DNA of 64,000 nt from Nocardioides sp. R-C-SC26 (GTDB taxonomy: Bacteria; Actinomycetota; Actinomycetes; Propionibacteriales; Nocardioidaceae), in assembly GCF_021246465.1 (NCBI RefSeq), contig NZ_JAHRHK010000007.1:41130-105129 (forward strand), read 5' to 3'. Of the stretch, positions 8,383 through 17,292 are shown piece by piece. Both the position numbers and the translations under genes were made by a program. The first letter of the stretch is position 1, and every line of letters begins with the position of its first letter. The notes beneath the pieces are model-generated. The model did no database searches and was not told where the DNA came from. It saw only the letters and a program-made list of their open reading frames with translations.

Positions 8383-9629
8383 CCACCCACCTCTCGCGGC
8401 CGCTCACCCTCCCGAGCGGCCAGGCGATCCCGAACCGCTTCATGAAGTCGGCGCTGAGCGAGTCCCTCGGAGATCGTGACTGCGGCCCCACCGCAAAGCT
8501 CGAACGGCTCTACCGCCGATGGGCGGACGGCGGCTTCGGCCTCGTCGTCACCGGCAACGTGATGGTCGACCGACGGCACCGCGGCGAGCCCGGCAACGTC
8601 GTCGTCGAGGACGAACGACACCTCGACGGTCTGAGGGGTTGGACGGCGACGTTCGCCGAGAGCGACGCCAGACTCTGGATGCAGGTCAACCACCCCGGCC
8701 GTCAGGCCAACGCCCTGGTCAGCGGCCGGCAGCCGGTGGCACCCAGTGCGATCAAGGTGCGGATCCCGGGAGCCGCCAAGCCCCGAGCGCTCACCGACAC
8801 CGAGATCCACCAGCTCGTCGAGCGGTACGCGACCACCGCGCGGATCGCGCAGTCGGCAGGCTTCGACGGCGTCCAGCTGCACGGCGCCCACGGTTACCTC
8901 ATCACCCAGTTCCTCTCCCCCCTCAGCAACCAGCGCACCGATGCCTGGGGCGGCGACGCCGAGCGACGACGCCGGTTCGTCCTGGAGGTGCTCCGCGCCA
9001 CGCGCGCGGCGACCGGTCCGGAGTTCGCGATCGGGATCAAACTCAACTCCGCGGACTTCCAGCGCGGCGGCTTCAGCGAGGAGGAGTCGCGCGACGTCGT
9101 CAGCGCGCTGGTCGCCGAGGGCATCGACCTGATCGAGGTCAGCGGCGGCACCTACGAGGCGCCGGCGATGATGGGAACGGTCACGAAGTCCTCCAGCACG
9201 ATCGCCCGCGAGGCCTACTTCCTGGAGTACGCCGCTGCGCTGCGCGAGCTCGCACCCCACACCCCGATCGCCGTCACGGGCGGCTTCCGCTCGGCCGAGG
9301 CCATGGAGGGCGCGGTCGCGGACGGCCACTGCGACGTGGTCGGCCTGGGCCGCCCCGCCGCCGTCGTACCAGACAGCGCCGACGCCGTGCTGAGCGGAGC
9401 GGCCGACCGCCTGCCGAGCCACGGCGTCCAGATGGGTGCCCGGGCAGTCACCGGCAGATTCATGGACCTGCGCACCGCCGACGGCGGCCTCGACCTCGCC
9501 TGGCACACCGACCAACTGCATCGCATCGGAGCCGGCAAGGAACCCGACCCGCGACGCGGCTGGAAGCGCACGACGGCCGCGATGGTGATCCGCAACGGCC
9601 CCCAGGCCTTCCGCGCCAAGCGCGGCTGA
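8379..9629 (+). CDS. Old Yellow Enzyme-type NADH:flavin oxidoreductase
   Basis: A 416-aa FMN-dependent TIM-barrel oxidoreductase. It shows the N-terminal LPNRFMKSA-like strand (here AIPNRFMKSALSE), WMQVNHPGRQ, the flavin/substrate segment GVQLHGAHGYLITQFLSP, SNQRTDAWGG, and the phosphate-binding VTGGFRSAEAMEGAV with GLGRP. Family members reduce activated C=C bonds using NAD(P)H. The GTG at 8379 shares four bases with the stop of the SDR gene. A two-gene enone/alcohol detoxification or catabolic operon under TetR control is the likely context. Lacks the extra FeS/flavodoxin-like domain of 2,4-dienoyl-CoA reductases. Confidence 0.88.
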   Translation: MTTHLSRPLTLPSGQAIPNRFMKSALSESLGDRDCGPTAKLERLYRRWADGGFGLVVTGNVMVDRRHRGEPGNVVVEDERHLDGLRGWTATFAESDARLWMQVNHPGRQANALVSGRQPVAPSAIKVRIPGAAKPRALTDTEIHQLVERYATTARIAQSAGFDGVQLHGAHGYLITQFLSPLSNQRTDAWGGDAERRRRFVLEVLRATRAATGPEFAIGIKLNSADFQRGGFSEEESRDVVSALVAEGIDLIEVSGGTYEAPAMMGTVTKSSSTIAREAYFLEYAAALRELAPHTPIAVTGGFRSAEAMEGAVADGHCDVVGLGRPAAVVPDSADAVLSGAADRLPSHGVQMGARAVTGRFMDLRTADGGLDLAWHTDQLHRIGAGKEPDPRRGWKRTTAAMVIRNGPQAFRAKRG

Positions 9630-9656
9630 GGCCGCCCTCGGGCACGCGACCCATCA

Positions 9657-9673
9657 CGGCGGACCGTCCGCCG
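9657..9673. terminator. Possible bidirectional terminator hairpin
   Basis: CGGCGGAC and GTCCGCCG are perfect complements around a single base, giving at least a 7-bp stem. It lies in the 72-bp gap between the converging OYE and rlmN genes. There is no T-run. Confidence 0.3.
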
Positions 9674-9701
9674 ACGCGCGCAGCCAGGCCGAGCGCCGCT
9701 C

Positions 9702-10826
9702 CTACTCCGAGGCTGCCAGCTGGCCGCAGGCGGCGTCGATCTCGTCGCCGCGGGTGTCGCGGATCGTGGTGCTGATCCCCTTGGCCTCGAGCCGTCGCAC
9801 GAACTCGTCGGTGTCGGCGTCGCGGGAACGGGTGAACTGCGAGCCCGGCACCTCGTTGAGCGGGATCAGGTTGACGTGCCCCCATCCCCAGTCGGCGCCG
9901 ACTCCGTGCAGGACGTCGGCGAGCAGGTCGGCGCGCCAGGCCTGGTCGTTGATGTCGCGCATCATCGCGTACTCGATCGAGACGCGGCGCTTCGTCGTCC
10001 GGGCGTAGTTCCAGGCTGCATCAACGGTCTCGGCGACCGAGAACCGGGTGTTGATCGGCACGAGCTCGTTGCGCAGTTCGTCGTCAGGGGCGTGCAGGCT
10101 GAGGGCGAGGGTGACTGGGATGCCCTCCTCGGCGAGCTGCAGCATCCGCGGCACGAGCCCGACCGTGGAGACGGTGATGCCCCGCGCGGACATGCCGTAG
10201 CCGTCGGGCGCAGGGTCGGTCAGGCGACGGACGGCGCCGACGACGGCCCTGTAGTTGGCCAGCGGTTCGCCCATGCCCATGAACACGATGTTGTTGACGC
10301 GGCCTGGTCCGCCGGGCACCTCGCCCCGATCCAGCGCCCGTGCCCCCGCGATCACCTGCTCGACGATCTCGCCGGTGCTCATGTTGCGCTGCAGGCCACC
10401 CTGACCGGTCGCGCAGAACGGGCACGCCATGCCGCACCCGGCCTGGCTGGACACGCACATCGTGGTGCGGTCGGAGTAGCGCATCAGGACCGACTCGACG
10501 AGGGCGCCGTCGAACAGCTTCCACAGCGTCTTGCGGGTCGTGCCACGATCGGCCGACTGCGTGCGCAGCGGCGTCATCAGCTCGGGCAGCAGCGCGCCGA
10601 CGAGGTCCGCGCGCTGGGCGGCCGGGAGGTCGGTCATCTGCTCGGGGTCGTCCACGAGGCGGCCGAAGTAATGGGCCGCGATCTGCTTCGCGCGGAATCC
10701 CGGAAGCCCCTGCTCCTCCAGCAGCGACTTGCGCTCGGCGGGATCGAGGTCGGCGAGGTGGCGCGGCGGCTTCGCGCGGCCGCGCGGGGGCTCCATCACC
10801 AGGGGCAGGGTCTTGATCTCCGACAT
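9702..10826 (-). CDS. rlmN: Dual-specificity RNA methyltransferase RlmN
   Basis: A 374-aa radical-SAM methyltransferase that puts C2-methyl groups on A2503 of 23S rRNA and A37 of some tRNAs. The [4Fe-4S]-binding CxxxCxxC is CGMACPFC at Cys131/135/138. It is followed by [16 protein letters not shown], the GMGEPL motif and, at the C-terminus, the Cys of DAACGQL that resolves the protein-RNA adduct. Length is normal. The ATG at 10826 (MSEIKTLP) is chosen because the in-frame sequence upstream runs into a palindromic repeat. It is the last gene of the leftward rpsB-tsf-pyrH-frr-cdsA string. Confidence 0.95.
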   Translation of the reverse strand: MSEIKTLPLVMEPPRGRAKPPRHLADLDPAERKSLLEEQGLPGFRAKQIAAHYFGRLVDDPEQMTDLPAAQRADLVGALLPELMTPLRTQSADRGTTRKTLWKLFDGALVESVLMRYSDRTTMCVSSQAGCGMACPFCATGQGGLQRNMSTGEIVEQVIAGARALDRGEVPGGPGRVNNIVFMGMGEPLANYRAVVGAVRRLTDPAPDGYGMSARGITVSTVGLVPRMLQLAEEGIPVTLALSLHAPDDELRNELVPINTRFSVAETVDAAWNYARTTKRRVSIEYAMMRDINDQAWRADLLADVLHGVGADWGWGHVNLIPLNEVPGSQFTRSRDADTDEFVRRLEAKGISTTIRDTRGDEIDAACGQLAASE

Positions 10827-10882
10827 GACCCGACCAGTGTCCCACCTGGTGGGGCTCCGCGCCGACTCGCGGCGCAGACGGG

Positions 10883-11010
10883 AGCGGTGAGTCTGGGACG
10901 GAACCGGCAGCACGAACCGTGCCGCACCCACCACTGCCCGTAGCCGGCCGTCGTCAGCGGTGAGCCTGGGACGAAACCCGAGACACGAACCGTCCTAGAC
11001 TCACCGCTCC
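10883..11010. repeat. Palindromic repeat pair between rlmN and the membrane protein gene
   Basis: Two 38-nt direct copies (10883-10920 and 10956-10993, about 80% identical, offset 73 bp) share AGCGGTGAG-CTGGGACG at the left and CACGAACCGT at the right. The second copy is followed by an inverted arm (10992-11010), making an 18-nt stem (two mismatches) around a 17-nt loop. The same arm is also an exact 14-nt inverted match to GGAGCGGTGAGTCT at 10881. It resembles a REP/MITE-like dispersed element; a role as terminator of the upstream transcript is an alternative. Confidence 0.7.
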
Positions 11011-11081
11011 CTCCACCGCGACCAGATGACCGGCCGCCGAGCGCGGGGCGCGGGCGGACGACGGCGCAGACGAGGTCGCGG

Positions 11082-11504
11082 TCAGCCGTCGCGGTTCAGC
11101 AGCACCCAGAGCGTCGCGACGCCGACGACGAGCACGACCACCGCGGTGATCACCATGCCGACGAGCATGTAGATGCCGAATCGGCGCGTCCGCGGCAGAG
11201 CGGCGAGCAGGATCGGCAGAGCGAAGACCACCAGGACGTAGCGGAAGAGCCGCTCCGCGGTCTCCTGGTCGAACAGGGCACTGAGGAGGCCGCCGTACGC
11301 CCCGGGCACCACCGTCACGCACAGCAGACCGGCGAAGAACGCGCTGAGCGGTGTGAACACCGGGTGGTCGCGGTGCCACCAGTCCGGGCGATCGGCGCGA
11401 CGGCGACCGCGCGGCGACGCCGTCGAGCGCGCGGCCGTGTCGGCGTCGTCGTGGTGACGTGGACGCCGCGGGGCGACCGTCCGTCCGCCATCGTCTGTGT
11501 TCAT
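11082..11504 (-). CDS. Small multi-pass membrane protein, function unknown
   Basis: A 140-aa protein. Residues 1-47 are polar and Arg/Asp-rich, followed by three hydrophobic segments (about 50-72, 86-104 and 111-136). An RTRR loop lies between the last two. No family recognised. The ATG is preceded by TACGAT with a 7-nt spacer and no Shine-Dalgarno, so a leaderless transcript is likely. It lies downstream of cdsA on the same strand but with its own predicted promoter. Confidence 0.55.
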   Translation of the reverse strand: MNTDDGGRTVAPRRPRHHDDADTAARSTASPRGRRRADRPDWWHRDHPVFTPLSAFFAGLLCVTVVPGAYGGLLSALFDQETAERLFRYVLVVFALPILLAALPRTRRFGIYMLVGMVITAVVVLVVGVATLWVLLNRDG

Positions 11505-11511
11505 CGGGTCG

Positions 11512-11517
11512 ATCGTA
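11512..11517 (-). promoter_or_regulatory. Predicted -10 hexamer for leaderless membrane-protein gene
   Basis: Minus-strand TACGAT ends 7 nt before the ATG at 11504; it matches TAnnnT. Confidence 0.4.
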
Positions 11518-11622
11518 GAGGTGAGGACCCCACGCCGTGGGCCAGACCACAGAACCGGTCGATGACCACCCCCACGATCCGAACCCGGCTCCGACGACGA
11601 GGTGGGTCGGCACGGATGCGAC

Positions 11623-12510
11623 TCAGGTGAAGACGGCGTAGTGCAGCAACAGCCAGACCGGGGCGATCGTCGCGAGCAGCGAGTCGAGCCGATCCATCAG
11701 TCCACCGTGACCCGGGATCACCTGGCTCATGTCCTTGATGCCCAGATCGCGCTTCATCACCGACTCGCACAGGTCGCCGAGCGTCGCCATCACCACCGCG
11801 ATCACGCCGAGGCAGAGACCGACCCACCAGTCGCCCTCGAGCAGGAACTCCACGAGCGCCCATCCGGCCGCCATCGTGAAGACCATCGAGCCGGCGAAGC
11901 CCTCCCAGGACTTCTTCGGCGAGATCACCGGAGCCATCGGGTGCTTGCCGAACAGCACGCCCGCGATGTACCCGCCGATATCGGAGGCGATGGTGACCAG
12001 GATGAAGGTGATGATCCCCTTCACGCCGGCGTCGTCGAGGCCGCCGCCGTCTCGCCCGCCCTCGGCGAGCATCAGGGCGACGAACGAGCCGAGGAACGGG
12101 ATGTAGATGAGCGTGAAGACCGACGCCGTCGCGTTCTTCACGTACCCGTCGATACCGCGCCGCAGCAGCCACAGCATCACCACGAGCGCGGTCACCGCCG
12201 TGGCCGTGACCAGCGCCGCCGTGCCGGACAGGTAGGCGACGACGACCATCACCGAGCCGCCGATCATCAACGGCTGCTCGGGCAGGTCGATGTCCTTGGC
12301 GAGCAGGCCCCGGCGCAGCTCCCAGACCGCCACGACGACCGCCACGACGACGATCACCATGAACGCCGGCTTCCAGAACGCCAGCGAGGCCGCGATCGCC
12401 GAGAGCAGCACGAAGGCCGAGGCCACCGCGGCCTTCAGGTCGCGGCCGGCACGCCCGTGGTCCTTGGCTGCGGGGGTCGGGGACGCCGTCGTCCCAGGGG
12501 TCTCGGTCAT
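11623..12510 (-). CDS. cdsA: Phosphatidate cytidylyltransferase
   Basis: A 295-aa integral membrane enzyme that makes CDP-diacylglycerol from phosphatidic acid and CTP, feeding phosphatidylinositol, phosphatidylglycerol and cardiolipin synthesis. It has about eight hydrophobic segments and the CDS signature near the C-terminus, SVMKRDLGIKDMSQVIPGHG, with the following GLMDRLDS. It also has VISPKKSWEGFAGS, the substrate-binding loop typical of the family. The N-terminal ~25 residues are polar. The ATG at 12510 is 25 bp after frr, consistent with a pyrH-frr-cdsA operon. Confidence 0.95.
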   Translation of the reverse strand: MTETPGTTASPTPAAKDHGRAGRDLKAAVASAFVLLSAIAASLAFWKPAFMVIVVVAVVVAVWELRRGLLAKDIDLPEQPLMIGGSVMVVVAYLSGTAALVTATAVTALVVMLWLLRRGIDGYVKNATASVFTLIYIPFLGSFVALMLAEGGRDGGGLDDAGVKGIITFILVTIASDIGGYIAGVLFGKHPMAPVISPKKSWEGFAGSMVFTMAAGWALVEFLLEGDWWVGLCLGVIAVVMATLGDLCESVMKRDLGIKDMSQVIPGHGGLMDRLDSLLATIAPVWLLLHYAVFT

Positions 12511-12535
12511 CGACGGAGTGCGAGCACGGGAGGTC

Positions 12536-13093
12536 TCAGACCTCCAGCAGCTCGGCCTCCTTGCCCTTGAGCATCTCGTCGATCGCGTCGGTGTGCTTCT
12601 TGGTGATGCCGTCGAGCCGCTTCTCGGCACCGGTGAGATCGTCCTTGCCGATCTCACCGTCCTTCTCCAGCTTCTCCACGGCCTGCTTGGCATTGCGGCG
12701 CAGGTTGCGCACGGCGACGCGGCCGTCCTCGGCCTTGCTCTTGGCGAGCTTGATGTACTCCTTGCGGCGCTCCTCGGTCAGCTCGGGGAAGACGCAGCGC
12801 AGCACCTTGCCGTCGTTCGAGGGGTTCACGCCGAGGTCGGAGTCGCGGATCGCCTTCTCGACGGCGTTCATCGCACCCTGGTCGTAGGGCTGGACCAGGA
12901 TGATGCGCGCCTCCTGCGAGGTGAAGGAGGCCAGCTGCTGCAACGGCGTCGCGCTGCCGTAGTAGTCGACCATCACCTTGTTGAACATGCTCGGGTTCGC
13001 GCGGCCGGCCCGGATGGTCGCGAACTCCTCACGGGTCGCCTCCACCGACTTCGCCATCTTGGCGTCGGCCTCGTTGAGGGTCTCGTTGATCAC
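12536..13093 (-). CDS. frr: Ribosome recycling factor
   Basis: A 185-aa protein of the exact family length. It releases mRNA and tRNA from post-termination ribosomes together with EF-G. It shows the N-terminal helix MINETLNEADAKMAKSVEAT, the core motif RAGRANPSMFNKVMVDYYGS and the C-terminal helix ending in GKEAELLEV. Start codon is GTG. It lies 60 bp downstream of pyrH and 25 bp upstream of cdsA. Confidence 0.97.
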   Translation of the reverse strand: MINETLNEADAKMAKSVEATREEFATIRAGRANPSMFNKVMVDYYGSATPLQQLASFTSQEARIILVQPYDQGAMNAVEKAIRDSDLGVNPSNDGKVLRCVFPELTEERRKEYIKLAKSKAEDGRVAVRNLRRNAKQAVEKLEKDGEIGKDDLTGAEKRLDGITKKHTDAIDEMLKGKEAELLEV

Positions 13094-13153
13094 GCTGGCA
13101 CCTTTCCGGGTTCGATCTGACGCTGGCGGCGCGCGGCCGCCGTCTGTGCTCGC

Positions 13154-13867
13154 TCAGCCGGCGCTGACGAGCGTGCCGATCCTCTCACCCTGCACGGCGC
13201 GCAGGATGTTGCCCTCGGGCTCCATGCCGAAGACGATCATGGGCATCTTGTTCTCCCCGCACAACGCGAAGGCCGTCTGGTCCATGATGCGCAAGCCGCG
13301 CGAGATCGCCTCCTCGTAGCTGAGGGTCTCGTACTTGGTGGCGGTCGGGTCGATCTTGGGGTCGGCGCTGTAGACGCCGTCGACGCCGCTCTTGGCCACC
13401 AGGACGACGTCGCACTTGCTCTCCAGGGCCCGCTGCACCGCGACGGTGTCGGTGGAGAAGAACGGCATCCCCATCCCGGCACCGAAGATGACCACGCGCC
13501 CCTTCTCCATGTGCCGGATGGCGCGACGCGGGATGTAGGGCTCAGCGACCTGGCCCATCGTGATGGCGGTCTGCACCCGGGTCTCCACGCCGAGCTTCTC
13601 CAGGAAGTCCTGCAGGGCCAGACAGTTCATGACGATGCCGAGCATGCCCATGTAGTCGGCCCGGACGCGGTCCATGCCGCGCTGCTGCAGCTCTGCGCCA
13701 CGGAAGAAGTTGCCGCCGCCAGTCACCACGGCGATCTGGACGCCGGCCCGGGCCACTGCGGCGACCTCGCCGGCGATCTTCTGGACGACGTCGGGGTCGA
13801 CGCCGACGTTGCCGCCGCCGAACACCTCACCGGAGAGCTTGAGGAGCACGCGCTTGTAGCCGGTCAC
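13154..13867 (-). CDS. pyrH: Uridylate kinase (UMP kinase)
   Basis: A 237-aa amino-acid-kinase-fold enzyme that phosphorylates UMP to UDP in pyrimidine synthesis. Seen: the N-terminal [37 protein letters not shown] and the C-terminal [19 protein letters not shown]-type nucleotide-binding region. Start is GTG. In many actinobacteria pyrH directly follows tsf; here a PLD-like lipoprotein gene lies between them. Confidence 0.97.
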   Translation of the reverse strand: MTGYKRVLLKLSGEVFGGGNVGVDPDVVQKIAGEVAAVARAGVQIAVVTGGGNFFRGAELQQRGMDRVRADYMGMLGIVMNCLALQDFLEKLGVETRVQTAITMGQVAEPYIPRRAIRHMEKGRVVIFGAGMGMPFFSTDTVAVQRALESKCDVVLVAKSGVDGVYSADPKIDPTATKYETLSYEEAISRGLRIMDQTAFALCGENKMPMIVFGMEPEGNILRAVQGERIGTLVSAG

Positions 13868-13908
13868 AGTGATCCTTCGCAGGTCGTCAGCAGGTCCGGA
13901 ACAAGAGG

Positions 13909-15024
13909 CTACCGCGCCCGCTGCCCTTCACGGACCGCCCTCCGGACAAGTGCGTCGAGCAGACCCTGATACCGCCGGAACACCGCGTGGCCGTCGAGGC
14001 CGACGAGCACCTCGGGCCGCTCCAGCGACTTGCTGGTGTAGTTGTCCGATCCGGTGAGGACACGCCACCTGCGCCCGCGGGGCGCCGTCGGATCCGGCCA
14101 AGTGAGGGTCGTGAGCTTGAGATGGATGTCCTGACCGTTCTCGAACACCGCGTCGTAGACCTCGACGCGCGACTCCTCGAGGATCTGCCGCGGACGCGCG
14201 CCGACACTCGGGCCGAGGAACACCTCCACCTCGGCACCTGCCGCAGCCTTGGCCGCGAGCAGTCGCGCCAGGTCGATCCCGCGGCCGTCCAGCCAGGCGT
14301 ACATCGCGATCCGGATCCGCGCGCCTGACGCCGGGACGTCCTCCAGCGCCACGCGCACCGGATCGGAGTCCTGGTCGAAGCCGGGGTAGAACCACAGCAT
14401 GAGCCCGGGCAGTCGCGCGCTCGACATCGTGCCGACGTCGGGCAGCTCGCGGCGCAGCTGCTCGAATCGACGGTCGAGGACGCGGAGCAGGTCCGGACGC
14501 CGAGTGAAGAGCGCGACGTCGGTGTACTGGCGCGCCGACTGGTAGGTCAGGTTCATCGAGCCGAGTGCGACGACGTCGTCGACGTCGGCGGTGCGCGAGA
14601 ACGACCAGACCTTCTGGTGGAGTCCTCCCCGAGTCGCCCGGACGAACGACGACGAGGTCGGATCCGCTCCGAGCCCTCCACGGAGGACCTCGTAGGCACT
14701 CCACTGCTTCGAGACGCGGTGCAGCAGCACCTGGACGTCGACCCCACGTCGATGTGCCGCCACGAGGGCGTCCGCTGCCGGCAGGAAGGTGAAGGAGTTC
14801 CCGGTGATGCGGATCCGCTCCCCCGGCGGCGTGGCGTCGATCAGCGAGACCAACGTGGCGAAGGTCGTGTTCTGCGCCTCCTTCCCCTCGTCCATGGGCC
14901 CGCTCAGGAGGAGCCGGGACCGCAACGGACCAGGATCGCTCCCGGTCGCTGCCGACGACGAGGGGTCGGACTCGGCTGACGTCGTCGAGCAGCCCGCGAG
15001 CGCCAGAGCGACCACCACGGCCAC
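13909..15024 (-). CDS. Phospholipase D-like secreted lipoprotein
   Basis: A 371-aa protein with two degenerate HKD half-sites. The first is [10 protein letters not shown] followed by [11 protein letters not shown]; the second is [10 protein letters not shown] followed by GSDNYTSKS. This is the two-domain PLD-like architecture. The N-terminus contains the lipobox LALAGC, so the mature protein should be a membrane-anchored lipoprotein outside the cell. The only ATG/GTG/TTG start in frame (GTG at 15024) gives a 12-residue leader with no basic residue. The frame stays open upstream and encodes Arg residues that would suit a signal peptide, but without a canonical start. Substrate (phospholipid, wall polymer or nucleic acid) unknown. 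Confidence 0.75.
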   Translation of the reverse strand: MAVVVALALAGCSTTSAESDPSSSAATGSDPGPLRSRLLLSGPMDEGKEAQNTTFATLVSLIDATPPGERIRITGNSFTFLPAADALVAAHRRGVDVQVLLHRVSKQWSAYEVLRGGLGADPTSSSFVRATRGGLHQKVWSFSRTADVDDVVALGSMNLTYQSARQYTDVALFTRRPDLLRVLDRRFEQLRRELPDVGTMSSARLPGLMLWFYPGFDQDSDPVRVALEDVPASGARIRIAMYAWLDGRGIDLARLLAAKAAAGAEVEVFLGPSVGARPRQILEESRVEVYDAVFENGQDIHLKLTTLTWPDPTAPRGRRWRVLTGSDNYTSKSLERPEVLVGLDGHAVFRRYQGLLDALVRRAVREGQRAR

Positions 15025-15041
15025 AGCCGCGGGAAATGCCG

Positions 15042-15075
15042 AGAGCCGGCCGCACCTCGCGGTGCGACCGGCTCT
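15042..15075 (-). terminator. Terminator hairpin downstream of tsf
   Basis: AGAGCCGGCCGCACC (15042-15056) pairs with GGTGCGACCGGCTCT (15061-15075), 14 of 15 positions, around TCGC. On the minus strand it is followed by CGGCATTTCCC. It ends the rpsB-tsf transcript and lies just before the PLD-lipoprotein start. Confidence 0.7.
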
Positions 15076-15089
15076 GGAGAGGCGTGGGC

Positions 15090-15899
15090 TCAGGCCCCGA
15101 CCTCGAAGCGTGCGAACCGCGACACCGTGGTGCCGGCGGCGTCGAGCACCTGCTTGACCGACTTCTTCGCCTCGAAGACCGACTCCTGGTCGAGCAGGAC
15201 GATCTCCTTGAAGAAGGCGCCGATGCGACCCTCGACGATCTTGGCGACGGCAGCCTCGGGCTTGCCCTCCTCGAGCGTCTTCTTGGTGAGCACGCTGCGC
15301 TCGGCCTCGACGACGTCCGCGGGAACCTGGTCGCTGGTCAGGAACTGCGCCTTGAGGGCGGCAGCCTGCTGCGCGGCCTGCTTGGCGGCAGCCTCGTCAC
15401 CCTCGAACTCGACGAGAACGCCGAGGGTCGGGGGCAGGTCGGAGGCCTTCTTGTGCAGGTACACCGTCGTGGTGCCCTCGAAGTAGGCGACCTCACCCAG
15501 CTCGATCTTCTCGCCGATGGTGCGGGCGAGCTCCTCCACGGTCTCACCGACGGTGGAGTCACCGAGCGGAACGGCCTTGAGGGCCTCGGCGTCGCCGACC
15601 TTGTGGGTGTTGGCGGCCTCGGCGATCTGCTGGGCAGCGCTGATGAAGGCCTCGTTCTTGGCCACGAAGTCCGTCTCGGCCTTGAGGCTGATCAGGGCGT
15701 TGCCGGAGGCGGCGACCAGGCCTGCGGAGGCCTCGCGCTCGGCGGCACGGGCGGCGGCCTTGGCCGCACCCTTGACGCGGAGCAGCTCGACGGCCTTGTC
15801 GAAGTCGCCGTCGGTCTCGTCGAGCGCCTTCTTGCAGTCCATCATCCCGGCGCTGGTCGCCTCGCGGAGGCGCTTGACGTCAGCAGCAGTGAATGCCAT
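15090..15899 (-). CDS. tsf: Translation elongation factor Ts
   Basis: A 269-aa EF-Ts, the nucleotide exchange factor for EF-Tu. It begins MAFTAADVKRLREATSAGMM, the UBA-like domain with the conserved DCKKAL. It continues with the core TDFVAKNEAF motif and a dimerisation/C-terminal segment. Length matches actinobacterial family members. It lies 48 bp after rpsB on the same strand and is closed by a strong hairpin. Confidence 0.97.
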   Translation of the reverse strand: MAFTAADVKRLREATSAGMMDCKKALDETDGDFDKAVELLRVKGAAKAAARAAEREASAGLVAASGNALISLKAETDFVAKNEAFISAAQQIAEAANTHKVGDAEALKAVPLGDSTVGETVEELARTIGEKIELGEVAYFEGTTTVYLHKKASDLPPTLGVLVEFEGDEAAAKQAAQQAAALKAQFLTSDQVPADVVEAERSVLTKKTLEEGKPEAAVAKIVEGRIGAFFKEIVLLDQESVFEAKKSVKQVLDAAGTTVSRFARFEVGA

Positions 15900-15947
15900 G
15901 GGTACTCCCTCGTACTCGAAAGGTAGGTGTCGATCCGCGGGGATCGA

Positions 15948-16895
15948 TCAGGACTCGGCCGGGACCTCGGCAGCGGGCGCAGCCTCAGCCTCGGTGGCCT
16001 CGGGAGCAGCGGCCTCGGGAGCTGCCGCAGCCTCGGTGGCCCCAGCACCCTCCGACGTCGCCCCCGTCGCCTCGGCGGCCGGGGTGTCGCCCTCGGCGGC
16101 CGTGGCCGTCTCGGCGGCGGTCGCCGCGTCACCGCTGAGCAGCTCGCGCTCCCACTCGGCCAGCGGCTCCTCGGCGCCGGGCGCCGTCTCACCGGTCTTG
16201 GCGCCCGAGCGGGCGATCAGGCCCTCCGCGACGGCGTCGGCGATGACCCGGGTGAGCAGGCCGACGGCGCGGATCGCGTCGTCGTTGCCGGGGATCGGGA
16301 AGTCGACCTCGTCGGGGTCACAGTTGGTGTCGAGGATGCCGATGATCGGAATGCGCAGCTTGCGCGCCTCCTCGATCGCCAGGTGCTCCTTCTTGGTGTC
16401 GACCACCCAGACGGCGGAGGGGGTGCGGCTCATCTCGCGAATGCCACCGAGGGTCTTCTCGAGCTTGTCGCGCTCCCGCTTCATCTGCAGGAGCTCCTTC
16501 TTCGTGCGACCCGAGCCGGCGACGTTGTCGAAGTCGACCTCGTCGAGCTCCTTGAGACGGTTGATCCGCTGGTGCACGGTGGTGAAGTTGGTGAGCATGC
16601 CGCCGAGCCAGCGCTGGTTGACGTACGGCATGCCGACGCGCGTGGCCTGCTCGGCGATGGCCTCCTGGGCCTGCTTCTTGGTGCCGACGAACATGATCGT
16701 CCCGCCCTTGGCCACGGTCTCCTTGATGAAGGCGTAGCTGCGGTCGATGTAAGCCAGCGACTGCTGCAGGTCGATGATGTAGATGCCGTTGCGCTCGGTC
16801 ATGATGAAACGCTTCATCTTCGGGTTCCAGCGACGCGTCTGGTGACCGAAGTGGACGCCGCTCTCGAGGAGCTGGCGCATAGTGACGACTGCCAT
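15948..16895 (-). CDS. rpsB: 30S ribosomal protein S2
   Basis: A 315-aa S2. The core (about 230 residues) has [42 protein letters not shown] and [14 protein letters not shown]. After this comes an ~85-residue C-terminal tail almost entirely of Ala, Glu, Thr and Pro, much longer than the E. coli protein. The ATG at 16895 is set by homology and by AGGAGA upstream; the long open frame further upstream is non-coding leader. S2 binds the ribosome late in assembly and usually autoregulates rpsB-tsf. Confidence 0.96.
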   Translation of the reverse strand: MAVVTMRQLLESGVHFGHQTRRWNPKMKRFIMTERNGIYIIDLQQSLAYIDRSYAFIKETVAKGGTIMFVGTKKQAQEAIAEQATRVGMPYVNQRWLGGMLTNFTTVHQRINRLKELDEVDFDNVAGSGRTKKELLQMKRERDKLEKTLGGIREMSRTPSAVWVVDTKKEHLAIEEARKLRIPIIGILDTNCDPDEVDFPIPGNDDAIRAVGLLTRVIADAVAEGLIARSGAKTGETAPGAEEPLAEWERELLSGDAATAAETATAAEGDTPAAEATGATSEGAGATEAAAAPEAAAPEATEAEAAPAAEVPAES

Positions 16896-16917
16896 GGTTC
16901 TTCTCTTCTCCTGTGCA

Positions 16918-16972
16918 GGAGACGACACCGTTCGCGCGCGTCCTTGATCCAGGACGCACCGGCACCGTCTCC
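16918..16972 (-). promoter_or_regulatory. Structured rpsB 5' leader
   Basis: Two nested stems can form in the rpsB leader RNA. The outer one is GGAGACG (16966-16972 read on minus) with CGTCTCC (16918-16924). The inner one is a perfect 7-bp stem GCGTCCT/AGGACGC (16951-16957 with 16938-16944) around a 6-nt loop. The structure ends about 22 nt before the start codon, where an S2 autoregulatory element would be expected. Function inferred. Confidence 0.45.
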
Positions 16973-17131
16973 GGTCGGTTTCTGGTTGTTGCCTCCGACG
17001 ACGTCGGCGACCCTGACACCTACGAGGAGCCCCGCCGCCCACCGGTGTGGACGGACCAGGAGCACCTCCCGCGGGCGATCGGACTCTGAAGGAGGTCCCA
17101 GGGTCCGTCGCGGTCTGCAGGCGTGCGAATT

Positions 17132-17149
17132 TCACGTCGCGAGACGTGA
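17132..17149. promoter_or_regulatory. 18-bp palindrome at the predicted rpsB transcript start
   Basis: TCACGTC-GCGA-GACGTGA is a perfect inverted repeat. It lies just downstream of the predicted rpsB -10 element, so it would be either a hairpin at the very 5' end of the rpsB mRNA or an operator. In the 397-bp divergent gap between rpsB and the M23 gene it is, with the leader stems, the only structure I see. Confidence 0.45.
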
Positions 17150-17156
17150 TGCGCCC

Positions 17157-17188
17157 AGGGTAGTCGAGCGCGGCCGACCTCACGAATC
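17157..17188 (-). promoter_or_regulatory. Predicted rpsB promoter
   Basis: Minus-strand TACCCT (17157-17162) with GATTCG (17183-17188) about 20 bp upstream. The same arrangement, GATT(T)C about 20 bp before a -10-like hexamer, recurs before rpsP, rplS and rpmB. It would give a leader of roughly 255 nt. Confidence 0.45.
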
Positions 17189-17292
17189 CGCGCTCGTGCA
17201 CTCCACGTCCCCAACCGCCTCCCGCTCGCTGCCGTCCACACGCGGTCGCTCCCGTGGCGGCGCTCGGGCGATCGCCGCGTGACAGTCGTGCG

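Noticed and set aside
11539-11643. Small plus-strand frame beginning GTG GGC CAG
   Set aside because: It runs into the cdsA 3' end, lacks a ribosome binding site or promoter, and its translation shows no recognisable pattern.
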